Shown: positions 9,742-19,366, counted from the first letter of the stretch. The stretch is 64,000 nucleotides of DNA from Myxococcales bacterium (GCA_003151595.1 PLXW01000111.1:15457-79456), one strand, 5' to 3'. The notes: generated from the letters alone by a model not told the origin. Numbers and translations are program-made.

Positions 9742-9757
9742 ACGGACGGATGTCCGT
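9742..9757. terminator. Hairpin between convergent genes
   Basis: ACGGAC, loop GGAT, GTCCGT, lying 16 bp after the hybrid kinase stop and touching the stop codon of the convergent membrane gene. No T-tract follows, so function as a bidirectional terminator is only suggested by position. Confidence 0.35.
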
Positions 9758-10650
9758 CACGGGGAGAGGATCCGCAGCAGCGGCTCGCAGAAGAGCGGGG
9801 AGCTCAGAGCGAGAACGCTCACCGTCCAGACGTGAGCTAGCGCCGGCCTCCATCGCGCGACCCGGAGCGGCCCCTCGGCGAGCGCCAGGAGCCCCTGCAC
9901 GACGAAGAACGCGAAGACGAGCATCGCCCACGCCGGGCCGAGCGCCGGCGCCGCCACGTACCAATGAAGCGCCGCGCTCGCGACGAACGCGAGGAGCGCC
10001 CCGAGCTTCGGTCTCCCGCGCTTGGCGAGCGGACGGGCGAAGCGCGCGTCGAGCCACGCGCTCACGATGCGGTTCCAGCGGAGGCCCCAGAACTCGCGCA
10101 CCGAACGCGCGAGGATGGGGTGGCGATGCATGACCGGCGGGACGAAGCCGATACCGCGGTAGACGAGGGAGAGCGCGGCCTCGAAGAGATCGACGAGCGC
10201 ATAGGTGAAGACGAGCCCACCGAGCCATCGGACGGCGAGGCGCGGCGCGTGCGAGACGACGCGCGGCGCGAGGGTGAAGGAGACGGCGTAGCTCGCGACG
10301 AGGAGCGCCGCGAGGAAGACGGCGCGGATCGCCGCGCGTGCGTCGAACACCGGCGGCGCGCGTCGCAGTCGGAAGCTGTCGGCGATCGAGAGGACGTGCG
10401 TGACGCGACGAAGCAGCGGCGTGGGCTCGCGTCGCAGGACGAGGTCCGAATTCCGGATCACCGCAGCGAGCACCATCGCGGAGAGGAGCGCGCGCCACAC
10501 CACGTGCGACGACGCGACGCCGTACGGCACGGCGCCGGCGGTGAGCACCAGCGCGAACGCCGCTGCACGCCGCGCGCGGCTCCCAGTGGCGAGCGATGCG
10601 CTGGCGATCGAGAGGCCGACGAGGACAGCGATGGCGAGCGCGAGCTCCAA
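9757..10650 (-). CDS. Wax-synthase-like membrane O-acyltransferase
   Basis: 297 residues with about seven or eight hydrophobic segments. The segment HPILARSVREFWGLRWNRIV near residue 185 resembles the wax synthase/MBOAT-type signature (P-x-FWGxRWN), and a later His in SAALHWYVAAP fits the second conserved histidine. Such enzymes esterify fatty alcohols or sterols with acyl-CoA in the membrane. The substrate is unknown here. It ends convergent with the hybrid kinase and starts 20 bp after the DUF2330 gene stop, so the two may be co-transcribed. Confidence 0.7.
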   Translation of the reverse strand: MELALAIAVLVGLSIASASLATGSRARRAAAFALVLTAGAVPYGVASSHVVWRALLSAMVLAAVIRNSDLVLRREPTPLLRRVTHVLSIADSFRLRRAPPVFDARAAIRAVFLAALLVASYAVSFTLAPRVVSHAPRLAVRWLGGLVFTYALVDLFEAALSLVYRGIGFVPPVMHRHPILARSVREFWGLRWNRIVSAWLDARFARPLAKRGRPKLGALLAFVASAALHWYVAAPALGPAWAMLVFAFFVVQGLLALAEGPLRVARWRPALAHVWTVSVLALSSPLFCEPLLRILSP

Positions 10651-10670
10651 CGCTCACAGTCTACCCGCGC

Positions 10671-12131
10671 TCAGCGCATCTCGCGCGGAGCCCTCTTCCG
10701 ACGTCGCACCACGCGCGCCACCACGAGCCCCGCGATCCCCGCGAGGATCGCGAAGCGCCCGATGCGTGCGTCGCTCGGCTGCGGAGACGCGACGCAGCCC
10801 CCTTTGTGCATGGCCGACGCGCCGAAGCTGGTCGACCCGGAGATGGCGACGGCCTGATCGGCCGAGCCGGTGCCGACGACGTTGCAGCTGTCGTAGATGG
10901 GGCACTGCTCGTTCACGCTCTTGGTCACGACGCGAATGTTCGAGAGCTCCGATTGGTCCTTCGACGCCTGGAGGACGAAGTCGGTCGTCATCGCCGCGTG
11001 CGAGATGTCGCTCCGCAATCGCGTGATGCGCACGTTCGGTCCCGCCATGCCTGCGAAGAGCGCGCCCACGTCGTCGGTGCGGACCTCTTCGGCCGTCCTG
11101 CTCACGCCGGCGTCGGGGTCGGTCACGGGCAGGTAGTCCTCGTTCGCGTCGGACGGCGTGTTCCCCGAGAACCCACCCTGGCCGTTGTACTGCCCGCCGC
11201 TGAGAACGACGCTCGTGAGGAGCTCCTCGGCGACGTCGATCGAGCTCTCGATCTCCCACCCCTTGCCGCCGAGCTTCGCCTCGCCCTGCGCGCGGAGCGT
11301 CGAGTAGTTGCTCGAGCTCGTGCTCCAGTCCCACACCAGCGCGCTGTCTTCGATGTGGAAGAACGGGAAGTTCTGCGGCTCGTAGCGCCCGTCGCTCACC
11401 ACCCAGATCGTGACGCCCACCGTCGCGCCTGTGCCGACGGCGGCCATGCGCAGAGGCAAGGTGAAGGACGCGCCCGTCGTCGTGACGCGAACCGGGCGCA
11501 TGGCCTGGATGCCCGCGTTCGGAAGGAGCTTCATCGCCAGGAAGTCGAAGCCCTCGGTCACGTACTCGTCGATGACCGGCACCACGTCGGCCGGGATGGC
11601 GAAGCCGTTCTGCGTGAGCCAGTCGTTGAGCGCGCTCGAGTCGGTGGCGTGAAGCTGCACGGTCGCATACGGGCCGACGTTCTGTTGCTTCGTGACGGTG
11701 ACGGTCCCGGCGTTGGCGACGCCGTTGGGCGACGCGAAGCCGGACGCGGAGTTCGAGCTCGCGCCGCAGCCGCTGCGACCGTTGCAGTCGGAGGGGATCG
11801 GAGGGCACGACGATTCGGGCGGCTCGATCTGCGTCGTAGTCACGGCATCGACCGACGCGAAGAGGACGTCTGCGCTGAGGCCGACGTTCACCGTGCCGTG
11901 AATCGGCAACACCCACGCGAAGGACGACGGCGTCCCCGCGTAACGGATCTGATCGTAGAGCGTGGACTGCGTCGGCGAGACCGAGAGCAACATGCGCTCG
12001 TCGGTGATGTCCGAGACGGTCTGCGTCGGCGGATGGAAGCACCCGCCACAGGCAGCGGCCTGACGCTCGGCAAACGACGTGAGCGCCGCGGCCGAAGCCG
12101 CGAGCGCGAAGACAAGAAAGGATCGACGCAT
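10671..12131 (-). CDS. DUF2330 secreted protein with C-terminal membrane tail
   Basis: 486 residues from ATG 12131. Signal peptide (FLVFALAASAAALTSFAERQAAA) is followed directly by the ACGGCFHPP motif that marks DUF2330 proteins. The large extracytoplasmic domain is rich in beta structure and Cys. The C-terminus has an isolated Cys (GGCVASPQPSD), a hydrophobic helix (FAILAGIAGLVVARVV) and an RRRKR cluster, resembling MYXO-CTERM-type sorting tails. Function of DUF2330 is unknown; surface anchoring is inferred. Divergent from the next gene. Confidence 0.75.
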   Translation of the reverse strand: MRRSFLVFALAASAAALTSFAERQAAACGGCFHPPTQTVSDITDERMLLSVSPTQSTLYDQIRYAGTPSSFAWVLPIHGTVNVGLSADVLFASVDAVTTTQIEPPESSCPPIPSDCNGRSGCGASSNSASGFASPNGVANAGTVTVTKQQNVGPYATVQLHATDSSALNDWLTQNGFAIPADVVPVIDEYVTEGFDFLAMKLLPNAGIQAMRPVRVTTTGASFTLPLRMAAVGTGATVGVTIWVVSDGRYEPQNFPFFHIEDSALVWDWSTSSSNYSTLRAQGEAKLGGKGWEIESSIDVAEELLTSVVLSGGQYNGQGGFSGNTPSDANEDYLPVTDPDAGVSRTAEEVRTDDVGALFAGMAGPNVRITRLRSDISHAAMTTDFVLQASKDQSELSNIRVVTKSVNEQCPIYDSCNVVGTGSADQAVAISGSTSFGASAMHKGGCVASPQPSDARIGRFAILAGIAGLVVARVVRRRKRAPREMR

Positions 12132-12290
12132 GGCACACCTCGGCGAGCTTCGTGAATAGTGGCAAGCGAACTGCACCTAACGCGCCAATCGTCGGGGAGC
12201 GGAAATCGTGCGGGGCTCGTCGACGAGTGGCGGGCATGGACTGACATTTCCGTCGCGGGGCCGACTACGATGCCCTTGTCGGGGGAGACC

Positions 12291-13160
12291 ATGGCGAAGC
12301 TCGAGTGGGAGTGGACGGTGGGGTCGGACCGGGTGCGCGCCGTGCTCGAGATGCCCTCGGCCGTCGAGTCGGTGTTCCTCGGAGGGCGCCTCCTCTCGCG
12401 GTCCGCGCCCGGCGGGATACCCGGTGGTCACGCTGTGCCGCTCCCGGGGGTCGAAGCGCGCGTGCACTTCGGCGCCGCGACGCGCGAGTGCTTCCTCACG
12501 CTCAACGGCACCGCCGTCAATCCCACGCGCGTCAGCACGAAGTCGTCGTCGGCGCTCCCGATCATCGTCGCGCTCCTCGTGGGGGGCCTCTTCCTGATGG
12601 GGATCTTCGGCGCGCTCGCGGTCTACGGCGTCCGTAAGTACGCGGCCGACGCCAAAACCTCGCAAGCGAACGTCGCCCTCTCTCAGAAGTACGAGGGGCC
12701 GAACGGCCTGCTCGTCGCGCACTACCCCGCCGACTTCGCGGCGCAAGCGCGCGGTGAGGACGCGCTCCAGGTCAGTCGCGCCGGGCTTCGCGACGACAGC
12801 ATTCTGCTCATCGCCATCAAGCGGCCGATCTCGAACGACCCGGCGGAGCTGAGTCGCGTCGTGCTCAAGCCGATCTTGGATGCGTTCGCGGCCAAGGGGA
12901 GCGTGACCACGAAGAGCGAAGGGGCCGGCCAGTGCCTCGATCGGATGGGGTACAAGACCGAGGGGGTCGCCACGGTGGGCGTCGAGGACGTGATCACGTG
13001 GTCGTGCACGTTCATGGAAGGGGGCCACGCGTACGTCTTCTTCGTCAGCGTGAACTCGCTCTTCGAGGGGGACATGCCGCTCGCGCAGCGGATCGTCGAC
13101 GCCACCGACATCGTCGGCGCTCCGCGCGCGGCGCCCGCTCCGAGTCACAAGACGCGGTGA
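12291..13160 (+). CDS. Single-pass membrane protein of unknown function
   Basis: 289 residues. ATG 12291 follows a strong GGGGGAG ribosome-binding site; an ATG 21 bp upstream is the alternative. Residues 1-80 form a soluble beta-rich domain, residues about 88-112 one transmembrane helix (ALPIIVALLVGGLFLMGIF), and the remaining 175 residues a soluble domain starting YEGPNGLLVAHYPADF, reminiscent of PsbP-like folds but not recognised with certainty. Convergent with the next gene after 19 bp. Confidence 0.7.
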   Translation: MAKLEWEWTVGSDRVRAVLEMPSAVESVFLGGRLLSRSAPGGIPGGHAVPLPGVEARVHFGAATRECFLTLNGTAVNPTRVSTKSSSALPIIVALLVGGLFLMGIFGALAVYGVRKYAADAKTSQANVALSQKYEGPNGLLVAHYPADFAAQARGEDALQVSRAGLRDDSILLIAIKRPISNDPAELSRVVLKPILDAFAAKGSVTTKSEGAGQCLDRMGYKTEGVATVGVEDVITWSCTFMEGGHAYVFFVSVNSLFEGDMPLAQRIVDATDIVGAPRAAPAPSHKTR

Positions 13161-13179
13161 GGCGCGTCCGCGCGCGCGC

Positions 13180-14274
13180 TCACACGTAGCGCGCCCACCC
13201 GTCCGGATGCGCAGCCTTGTAGCGCCGGAAGCGCGCGCACGGCCACGCCAGGAGCGCGATCGTCGCCGCCGCGCCGAGCCACGTTTTCTCCAGCCCGTAC
13301 GCGTTGCGATCCCAACCGAAGAGCAGCTGCGCGCCGGCCATGAGGTGAATGTGCAGCACGTAATAGAAGAACGCCGTCGCGCCGAAGAGCGACAGGAACG
13401 CGAGACCGCGGCGCGGGCGATCGGGATCGTCGAGCGCCATGAAGAGCGCGAAGAGCACGAACGCGATCCCGAGCTCGAGGGTCGTGAAGGCGAGGCTCGG
13501 GGGGTACTTGGCGACGTGGAGCCACTGGAGCCACGCGAGCGAGTCGCGGTGGAGTCCCCAGTTGCCGTAGCCGTCGATCCCGCGCACGACGAGGAACAGC
13601 GCGAGGAGGCTCACGCCCGTGAGCGCGAACGTGCGCACGCGAAGGGGGCGCGGGCGCGACTCGAGGAGCCAGCGCCCGATCACCCAGCCGAGCATCATGA
13701 TCGCGAGCCACGGAAGGAGCGGATAGCCGCAGACCCACCCGGGGACGACCTGACCGGCGGCGAAGAGGAGGCTCCATAGCGCGTGCCACGGCTGCGCGGT
13801 CGGCTGCCACAGCGTCGAGAGCTCGCCGCCGACCTGGAGGACGATCGCACCGGCGAGGAGCACGCGCGACGGGAGTCGACGAAGCGCCGCCATGCACACC
13901 ATCGACAGCCCGATGGCGTAGAGCACCTGGAAGATCATCGGGTGGTAGCCGGAGAAGGCGAGCGACATCCAGAGCGGATCGAGCGACGCGATGAGGAGCC
14001 CGCGCGTGACGATGAAGCGCGTCTGCCCCGGCTGCCCGCGTCGCCTCGAAGCCGAGAGCGCCAGCGAGACGCCGGCCAGCATCACGAAAGTCGGCGCGCA
14101 GAGGTGCGTGATCCAGCGCGTGAGGAACTCTCCCGCCGGCAACGCCGAGCCCCTCAGCCACTGCGCGCCGTTGTCGCCGTGCATGTGAGCCGCGTCGAAC
14201 ACGCTGCCGGAGTGGTCGACGGTCATGACCAGCATGACGAGCCCGCGGAGCCAGTCGATGGCGCGGATGCGCAT
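13180..14274 (-). CDS. Heparan-alpha-glucosaminide N-acetyltransferase-like membrane protein
   Basis: 364 residues with about ten transmembrane helices. The N-terminal MRIRAIDWLRGLVMLVMTVDH is typical of the DUF1624/HGSNAT and YeiB families, which move acyl groups across the membrane onto sugars or other acceptors; the His in VDH is the expected acceptor-side residue. A second His motif (YYVLHIHLMAG) sits near the C-terminus. The start is 3 bp after the sterol-desaturase-like gene stop, so the two are one transcript. The natural acceptor is unknown. Confidence 0.75.
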   Translation of the reverse strand: MRIRAIDWLRGLVMLVMTVDHSGSVFDAAHMHGDNGAQWLRGSALPAGEFLTRWITHLCAPTFVMLAGVSLALSASRRRGQPGQTRFIVTRGLLIASLDPLWMSLAFSGYHPMIFQVLYAIGLSMVCMAALRRLPSRVLLAGAIVLQVGGELSTLWQPTAQPWHALWSLLFAAGQVVPGWVCGYPLLPWLAIMMLGWVIGRWLLESRPRPLRVRTFALTGVSLLALFLVVRGIDGYGNWGLHRDSLAWLQWLHVAKYPPSLAFTTLELGIAFVLFALFMALDDPDRPRRGLAFLSLFGATAFFYYVLHIHLMAGAQLLFGWDRNAYGLEKTWLGAAATIALLAWPCARFRRYKAAHPDGWARYV

Positions 14275-14277
14275 AGA

Positions 14278-15459
14278 TCAGTGCTGCCGGCGAGAGGGCC
14301 GGTGAAAAGGATACGTGAACTGCCCGCCGAGCGACTTGGGGAGCGCGTGCACCGTTCCGTATTCCTTGGGCCAGTGGTCGCCGGGGAGGTGGAAGGTGCC
14401 GAAGAGCTTGTCCCAGAGCGACAGGTGAACGGAGTAGTTCGTGTCGATCGCCGGCTTGTCCTTGCTGTGATGCCAGTGATGGAACTGTGGCGTCACGAAC
14501 ACGTAGCGGAGGAAGCCGAAACGAAAGCCGACGTTCGCGTGCACGAAGACCGCCTGGAACGCGGCGATGATGACGTACGCGTTGAGCGCGCCCGTCGATG
14601 GACCGAGCAGATAGAGCGGCACCATGACGAGCGAGCGATCGACCAGCTCTTGAACCAGATGCATGCGTGAGCCGGCGAGCCAGTCCATGTGCTCGGTGGA
14701 GTGGTGCACGGCGTGGATGGGCCACAGCACCGGGATTTCGTGGAACGCGCGGTGCACCCAGTACTGGACGAAGTCGGCCGCGAGCATGAGGAAGAGCACT
14801 TCGATCGCGAACGGAAGCGACTGAACCCAGTGGCGGACCGAGTCGTTCACCGCCCAGCCGAAGACGCGCGGCGCGAAGCCGTTCACCACGAGCATGACGA
14901 CGCCGATGAGGAAGTGATTGATCGCGAAGTACGTGAGGTCGAGCGCCCACTCCGGACGGAGCACGGCCTGCTCCCGGTACTTGGGCCAGAGCTTCTCGAT
15001 GAAGACGAAGAGGAGCGCCGAGCCGAGGAGATCGAGCACGAACCAATCGACGCCGAGGAAGAGGACCTCTTGCTTCACGGCGCGTCCGTGCACGTGGTAG
15101 CCGCCGAGCACGAACGCGAGACCCGTGAAGAGGAGACCGACGGCCGCGACCGATCGCCTGTCGCGACTCCGCACGAAGCTCACGATGCCGAGGACGAGCG
15201 CGGCGATCATCGTCACGCGCAGGAGCGTGCGGAGGAAGTCGACGTCGTAGACGTCACGCAGCTCGGGCGTCGTGAGGTACTCGGGGAAGCGGAAGCACAG
15301 GACCGCGAGCACGCTGAGCGCGCCGAGCGCACACGAGAGATAGGCCGAGCCGCGCCCTTCACCGAAGCGCACCTGGCGCGCGGCCATGTCGGGGACCTGG
15401 CGCTCGCCGTAACGGTAAGAGTCCGGCGGCGGCGGCGCGGGCGGATCGGGCGGAGGCAT
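14278..15459 (-). CDS. Fatty acid hydroxylase / sterol desaturase family protein
   Basis: 393 residues from ATG 15459. A Pro-rich cytosolic N-terminus (PPPDPPAPPPP) is followed by six to eight hydrophobic helices and the three histidine clusters that bind the di-iron centre: HRAFH, HAVHH and HHWHH. The family uses oxygen to hydroxylate or desaturate lipids and sterols in the membrane. The long N-terminal extension with extra helices is larger than a minimal family member. Flanked in one operon by an acyltransferase-like gene and a MacB-type permease, so a shared role in modifying or moving an envelope lipid is plausible but inferred. Confidence 0.88.
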   Translation of the reverse strand: MPPPDPPAPPPPDSYRYGERQVPDMAARQVRFGEGRGSAYLSCALGALSVLAVLCFRFPEYLTTPELRDVYDVDFLRTLLRVTMIAALVLGIVSFVRSRDRRSVAAVGLLFTGLAFVLGGYHVHGRAVKQEVLFLGVDWFVLDLLGSALLFVFIEKLWPKYREQAVLRPEWALDLTYFAINHFLIGVVMLVVNGFAPRVFGWAVNDSVRHWVQSLPFAIEVLFLMLAADFVQYWVHRAFHEIPVLWPIHAVHHSTEHMDWLAGSRMHLVQELVDRSLVMVPLYLLGPSTGALNAYVIIAAFQAVFVHANVGFRFGFLRYVFVTPQFHHWHHSKDKPAIDTNYSVHLSLWDKLFGTFHLPGDHWPKEYGTVHALPKSLGGQFTYPFHRPSRRQH

Positions 15460-15512
15460 CAATGCCGAAGGTACGCGTGATCCGCGCGCAGAGCATCGCC
15501 CCGTGTTCGCGC

Positions 15513-16775
15513 TCACTCCCTTCGCAGCGCGTCGATCGGATCCAGCCGCGCTGCTCGCCATGCCGGGTAGAACCCGAACACCACGCCCACGCCCAGCGAG
15601 AACGCGATGGCCAGCAGGAGGGCCTGCGCCGGGATCGCGATCGGCCAACCAAGGACGCGCTCGAGCGCGAACGCTCCTCCGATGCTCGCGGCCACGCCGG
15701 TGAGACCTCCGAACAGACTGAGGAGCACGGCCTCGATCAGGAACTGCGCCCACACCGCGCGATCCGAGGCGCCGACGGCGAGGCGCACGCCGATCTCGCG
15801 CGTGCGCTCCGCGACCGAGGCGAGCATCACGTTCATCACGCCGACGCCTCCCACGAGCAACGCCACCGAGGCCACGCTGATGAGAAGAAGCGAGAACGTC
15901 TCGCTCGTCTCGAGCTGCGCCTTGATGACCTCCTCGGGGCGCCGGATGTTGAAGTCGTCCGCGTCGCCCGGACCGATGTGGTGACGCTGGCGGAGAAGGT
16001 CGATGACCTGATCGATGGCCGGCGCGATGTCGCTCGCCGACCTCGCCGAGCACATGATGTCGTCGAGCCACGTGACGCCGCGCGTGCGGAGCCGCTTCTG
16101 CGCGGTCGTGTACGGCATCATCACCGTGTCGTCCTGATCTTGCCCCGTCGCCGACTGCCCCTTTCGTGACAGCACACCGACGACCTCGAAGGGGACGATC
16201 CCGATGCGCACGATCTGTCCGACCGCCGAATCGGATCCGAAGAGCTGCTCCCGGACCGTCTCGCCGATGAGGCAAACGTTGTCGGCGTGGAGGACGGCGT
16301 CGTCGGTGAACGGCGCCCCTTCGGCGATCTCCCAGCGCTTGATGGGGAGGTAGTCGGGGGTCACGCCCCGGTAGTGCGAGGTCCAGTTTCGATCGCCGTG
16401 CATCAGCAGCAGCGTGCCGTCGATGTTGGGCGACAGGCTGGCGACGAGCGAGATCTCGTCGTGGATGGCCTGCTCGTCCCCCATCGTGAGGGTGTCCATC
16501 CCGTGCGTTCCGGTGCGCAGGCCGGCCACGTTGCGCGAGCCGGCCTCGATCCAGACGAGGTTGTCGCCGAGCGCGCGGAGCTGCTCCTCGGCGCGCGCGG
16601 ATCCGGCGCGACCGATGGCGACGACCCACACCACCGCCGCGATGCCGATGGCGATCCCGAGCGCGGTGAGCGCGCTTCGCCCCTTGTAGCGGACCACTCC
16701 CGTGACCGCTTCTCCGAGGAGCGCGCCGATCGCGAGGGGCCGCTTCGTTCGCACGAGCATCGCCATAGCATCCAT
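15513..16775 (-). CDS. MacB/FtsX-type ABC transporter permease without a visible ATPase
   Basis: 420 residues from ATG 16775. TM1 (ALTALGIAIGIAAVVWVVAIG), a periplasmic MacB-PCD domain of about 220 residues, then three C-terminal helices including VALLVGGVGVMNVMLASVAERTREIGVR, the classic MacB permease block. These permeases work as dimers with a MacB-like ATPase in extruding lipoproteins, peptides or lipids. No ATPase gene lies beside it in this window, so it must borrow one or be encoded elsewhere. First gene of a probable three-gene operon with the lipid hydroxylase and acyltransferase-like genes (53 bp and 3 bp gaps). Confidence 0.88.
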   Translation of the reverse strand: MDAMAMLVRTKRPLAIGALLGEAVTGVVRYKGRSALTALGIAIGIAAVVWVVAIGRAGSARAEEQLRALGDNLVWIEAGSRNVAGLRTGTHGMDTLTMGDEQAIHDEISLVASLSPNIDGTLLLMHGDRNWTSHYRGVTPDYLPIKRWEIAEGAPFTDDAVLHADNVCLIGETVREQLFGSDSAVGQIVRIGIVPFEVVGVLSRKGQSATGQDQDDTVMMPYTTAQKRLRTRGVTWLDDIMCSARSASDIAPAIDQVIDLLRQRHHIGPGDADDFNIRRPEEVIKAQLETSETFSLLLISVASVALLVGGVGVMNVMLASVAERTREIGVRLAVGASDRAVWAQFLIEAVLLSLFGGLTGVAASIGGAFALERVLGWPIAIPAQALLLAIAFSLGVGVVFGFYPAWRAARLDPIDALRRE

Positions 16776-16969
16776 CGTCAGGCGCGTTGCGCGCGAGAGC
16801 CGCGCCGCGTCGATCCCTGCGCGCGCGACGCCTCCCGGCACCCCACCTGGTCACACACTTGTGAGCCGATGCGCTGCTTTTTCCGGTCGGGCGCAATGAG
16901 ACTGCGCCTGTCGTTCGGCAGCGCGATCACCCGGCCGAGGACACGACCTTTCCTCGGGCGAGGCGATTC

Positions 16970-18448
16970 ATGCACCCATCGAAGACCAGCATTTCATTCA
17001 TCGTCGTGGCGCTCGTGGGGGCCGGATGCGCGACGAGCGCGGTCGGCTTCGGTCCGCAGCCGTCCGACGGCGGCGGCGGCGGCACGATCGCGTCGGGCTC
17101 GAGTGCAGCGTGCACCCCGTGCACGACCGACAAGGATTGCACCTCGGGCGCGACCTGCGCGCAGTTCCAGGGCGACACGTTCTGCGCGCAGCCGTGCCCC
17201 AACGGCGACGAGTGCGGGACCACCGACGCCTGCTCGCTGGAGACGTCGTTCGCCGGCGATCAAGTGAGCGTCTGCGTACCGACGATCGCCCTGTGCGGGA
17301 CGGGCGTTGGCCCCGTCTCCGATGGCGGCGCGCCCACGCAACCGCCGGCTCCCGCAGGCTGCGACGCGGGGCCGTCGACCGCGTGCGGCACGCTCATCGC
17401 TCCCACGGCCCCCGCGTCGTGCAGCTCGTGCGGCGGCAAGAACACCTGCCAGACCAACGGCTGCTACGGCGGCTGGTGGTGCGACACGGCGACCTCGAAG
17501 TGCAGCGCGCCTCCAGTCAGCTGCTCGGCGGCGCCCGTGTGCAGCGGCGGCGGCGGCGACGCCGGCGGCGGTCGCATCGACATCGACGCGGGGGGCCCGG
17601 TCGTCGGGACCGTCGGTGCGACGGGAGGGACCGTGTCGCGCCTCTTCTTCACCGCCGTGGGGGACACGCGCCCGGCGAACGAAGACGACACCGCCGGGTA
17701 TCCGAGCACGATCATCGGACAGATCTACTCCGGCATCGCCGCGCTCAATCCCATGCCGACGTTCTCGATCTCGACGGGCGACTACCAGTTCTCCAACCCG
17801 TCGGGGAGTCAGGCGTCGTCGCAGATGGATCTGTACCTGAGCGCGCGCGCGAAATTCCCCGGCGCGTTCTTCCCGGCCATGGGCAACCACGAGTGCACGG
17901 GAGCGACGGCGTCGAACTGCGGGTCCGGCAACACGAACGGGGTGACGTCGAACTACACGAGCTTCGTCACCAAGCTGCTCGGGCCGATCCAGCAGACCTC
18001 TCCGTATTACTCGATCGCGATCAACGCCGAGGACGGCTCGTGGACGAGCAAGTTCGTCTTCATTGCCGCGAACGCCTGGGACTCCACCCAGTCGAGCTGG
18101 CTCTCGAGCGCGATGGCCAAGGCGACCACGTACACGTTCGTCGTCCGTCATGAAGCGACGGGCACCAGCGGGCCGCCCGGCGTGAGCCCGTCGGACTCCA
18201 TCATCAACGGGTTCCCGTACACGCTCCTCATCGTGGGGCACACGCACTCCTATGGACACAAGTCGACGAAGGAAGTGCTCTTCGGAAATGGCGGCGCGCC
18301 GCTGACCGGCTCGAGCAACTATGGCTATGGGCTCTTCTCCCAGCGCTCCGACGGCGCCATCGTCATCGATGCCATCGACTACCAGAGCGGTCAGGCCGAC
18401 CCGAGCTTCCACTTCGCTGTCACGCCCGCCGGCGTGGTGACGCCGTGA
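16970..18448 (+). CDS. Surface lipoprotein with calcineurin-like phosphoesterase domain
   Basis: 492 residues. Lipoprotein signal (FIVVALVGAGC, lipid on Cys 20). Residues 45-200 are Cys-rich modules typical of myxobacterial lipoproteins (CTPCTTDKDCTSGATC). The C-terminal 270 residues form a metallophosphoesterase: VGDTRP, STGDYQFS, MGNHEC, VRHEAT and VGHTHSYGH give the two-metal site, with GDT-R replacing the usual GD-x-H. Acts outside the cytoplasm on a phosphate ester; substrate unknown. The stop overlaps the next gene (GTGA), so the two are co-translated. Confidence 0.85.
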   Translation: MHPSKTSISFIVVALVGAGCATSAVGFGPQPSDGGGGGTIASGSSAACTPCTTDKDCTSGATCAQFQGDTFCAQPCPNGDECGTTDACSLETSFAGDQVSVCVPTIALCGTGVGPVSDGGAPTQPPAPAGCDAGPSTACGTLIAPTAPASCSSCGGKNTCQTNGCYGGWWCDTATSKCSAPPVSCSAAPVCSGGGGDAGGGRIDIDAGGPVVGTVGATGGTVSRLFFTAVGDTRPANEDDTAGYPSTIIGQIYSGIAALNPMPTFSISTGDYQFSNPSGSQASSQMDLYLSARAKFPGAFFPAMGNHECTGATASNCGSGNTNGVTSNYTSFVTKLLGPIQQTSPYYSIAINAEDGSWTSKFVFIAANAWDSTQSSWLSSAMAKATTYTFVVRHEATGTSGPPGVSPSDSIINGFPYTLLIVGHTHSYGHKSTKEVLFGNGGAPLTGSSNYGYGLFSQRSDGAIVIDAIDYQSGQADPSFHFAVTPAGVVTP

Positions 18449-19224
18449 GCGGCTCCTGGAGAAGGCTGCGGGCGCTCTCGCGAACGGAGCGCGTCGCGGC
18501 GGGCGCGCTCGTCGCGTCGCTCGCGCTGGCGTTCCTCGGTGGGCGAGGGATCGCGCGGCCGTCGACGCACGCGGCATCGCTCGCCGTGGCGCCTGCCGAT
18601 GGGAGCGAGATCGAGCTTCGCGTGCCGCGTGCGGGGGGAGAGATCTCGCTCGACGGCGACACCGACGATCCCGGGTGGCAGGGGACCACCGCGCGAACCG
18701 GTGCCTTCGTGACCGCCGACGACGTCGCCGCGCGCCCTCACAGCGAAGCGCGCTTCGTGTGGGGCGACGGGCATCTCTTCGTCGAGCTGTACGCCGCCGA
18801 CGAGGACATTCGCGCGAAGCACGAGACGGCCGACGGACCGGTGTGGACCGACGACGCCTTCCATCTCGTCTTCAGCGACGGCGTCACCGAGCGATCGTTC
18901 GACGTCTCCCCGCTCGGCGCCTTGACCGACGGCCGGCGCGCCGCAGGCGGCGTCGCGGGCGCCGCGCCGAGGCCCTTCGACTATTCGTGGAACAGCGGCG
19001 CGCACGTCTCGCACGAGCTCGACGGCACGCCCAACGACGCGACCGACGACGACGAAGAGTGGGTGATCGAAATGGCGATCCCGTTCGAAGCGCTCGGACT
19101 CCAGGGCGAGAAGGGCGAGCGAATCGGGGTGTGGATGCGACGGTGCGACACCGTCAAGTCGGGCGAGCGCTCGTGCGGAACATGGGGAAGCGGGGAGCGG
19201 CGGGGCACGTTTGTCCTGGACTGA
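18445..19224 (+). CDS. Exported CBM9-like domain protein
   Basis: 259 residues starting at GTG 18445 inside the preceding stop. An N-terminal hydrophobic anchor (AGALVASLALAFLGGRGIA) precedes a beta-sandwich resembling carbohydrate-binding family 9 domains: GEISLDGDTDDPGWQGT, EARFVWGDGHLFVELYAADEDI, WTDDAFHLVFS and VIEMAIPFEALGL. Family 9-like domains bind sugars or sit next to oxidoreductases and phosphatases. Translational coupling to the phosphoesterase suggests it helps that enzyme find its target. Confidence 0.78.
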   Translation: MSGSWRRLRALSRTERVAAGALVASLALAFLGGRGIARPSTHAASLAVAPADGSEIELRVPRAGGEISLDGDTDDPGWQGTTARTGAFVTADDVAARPHSEARFVWGDGHLFVELYAADEDIRAKHETADGPVWTDDAFHLVFSDGVTERSFDVSPLGALTDGRRAAGGVAGAAPRPFDYSWNSGAHVSHELDGTPNDATDDDEEWVIEMAIPFEALGLQGEKGERIGVWMRRCDTVKSGERSCGTWGSGERRGTFVLD

Positions 19225-19366
19225 TGCGCGGTCCGCGGCGGCACTGCGGAGCATCGTGCGACGCTCCTGTGATCGCCGAGTCGCGTCCTCCGTCAATCGG
19301 GCGTCTCACGTTCGAGCGAGCCCTCGCCCCACCTGTCACCCGAACGAGTGACGTGCGTGCGCGAAC

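Noticed and set aside
16860..16880. CRP-like dyad TCACACACTTGTGA upstream of the phosphoesterase gene
   Set aside because: The half-sites are in the reverse order of a CRP site and the match is weak.
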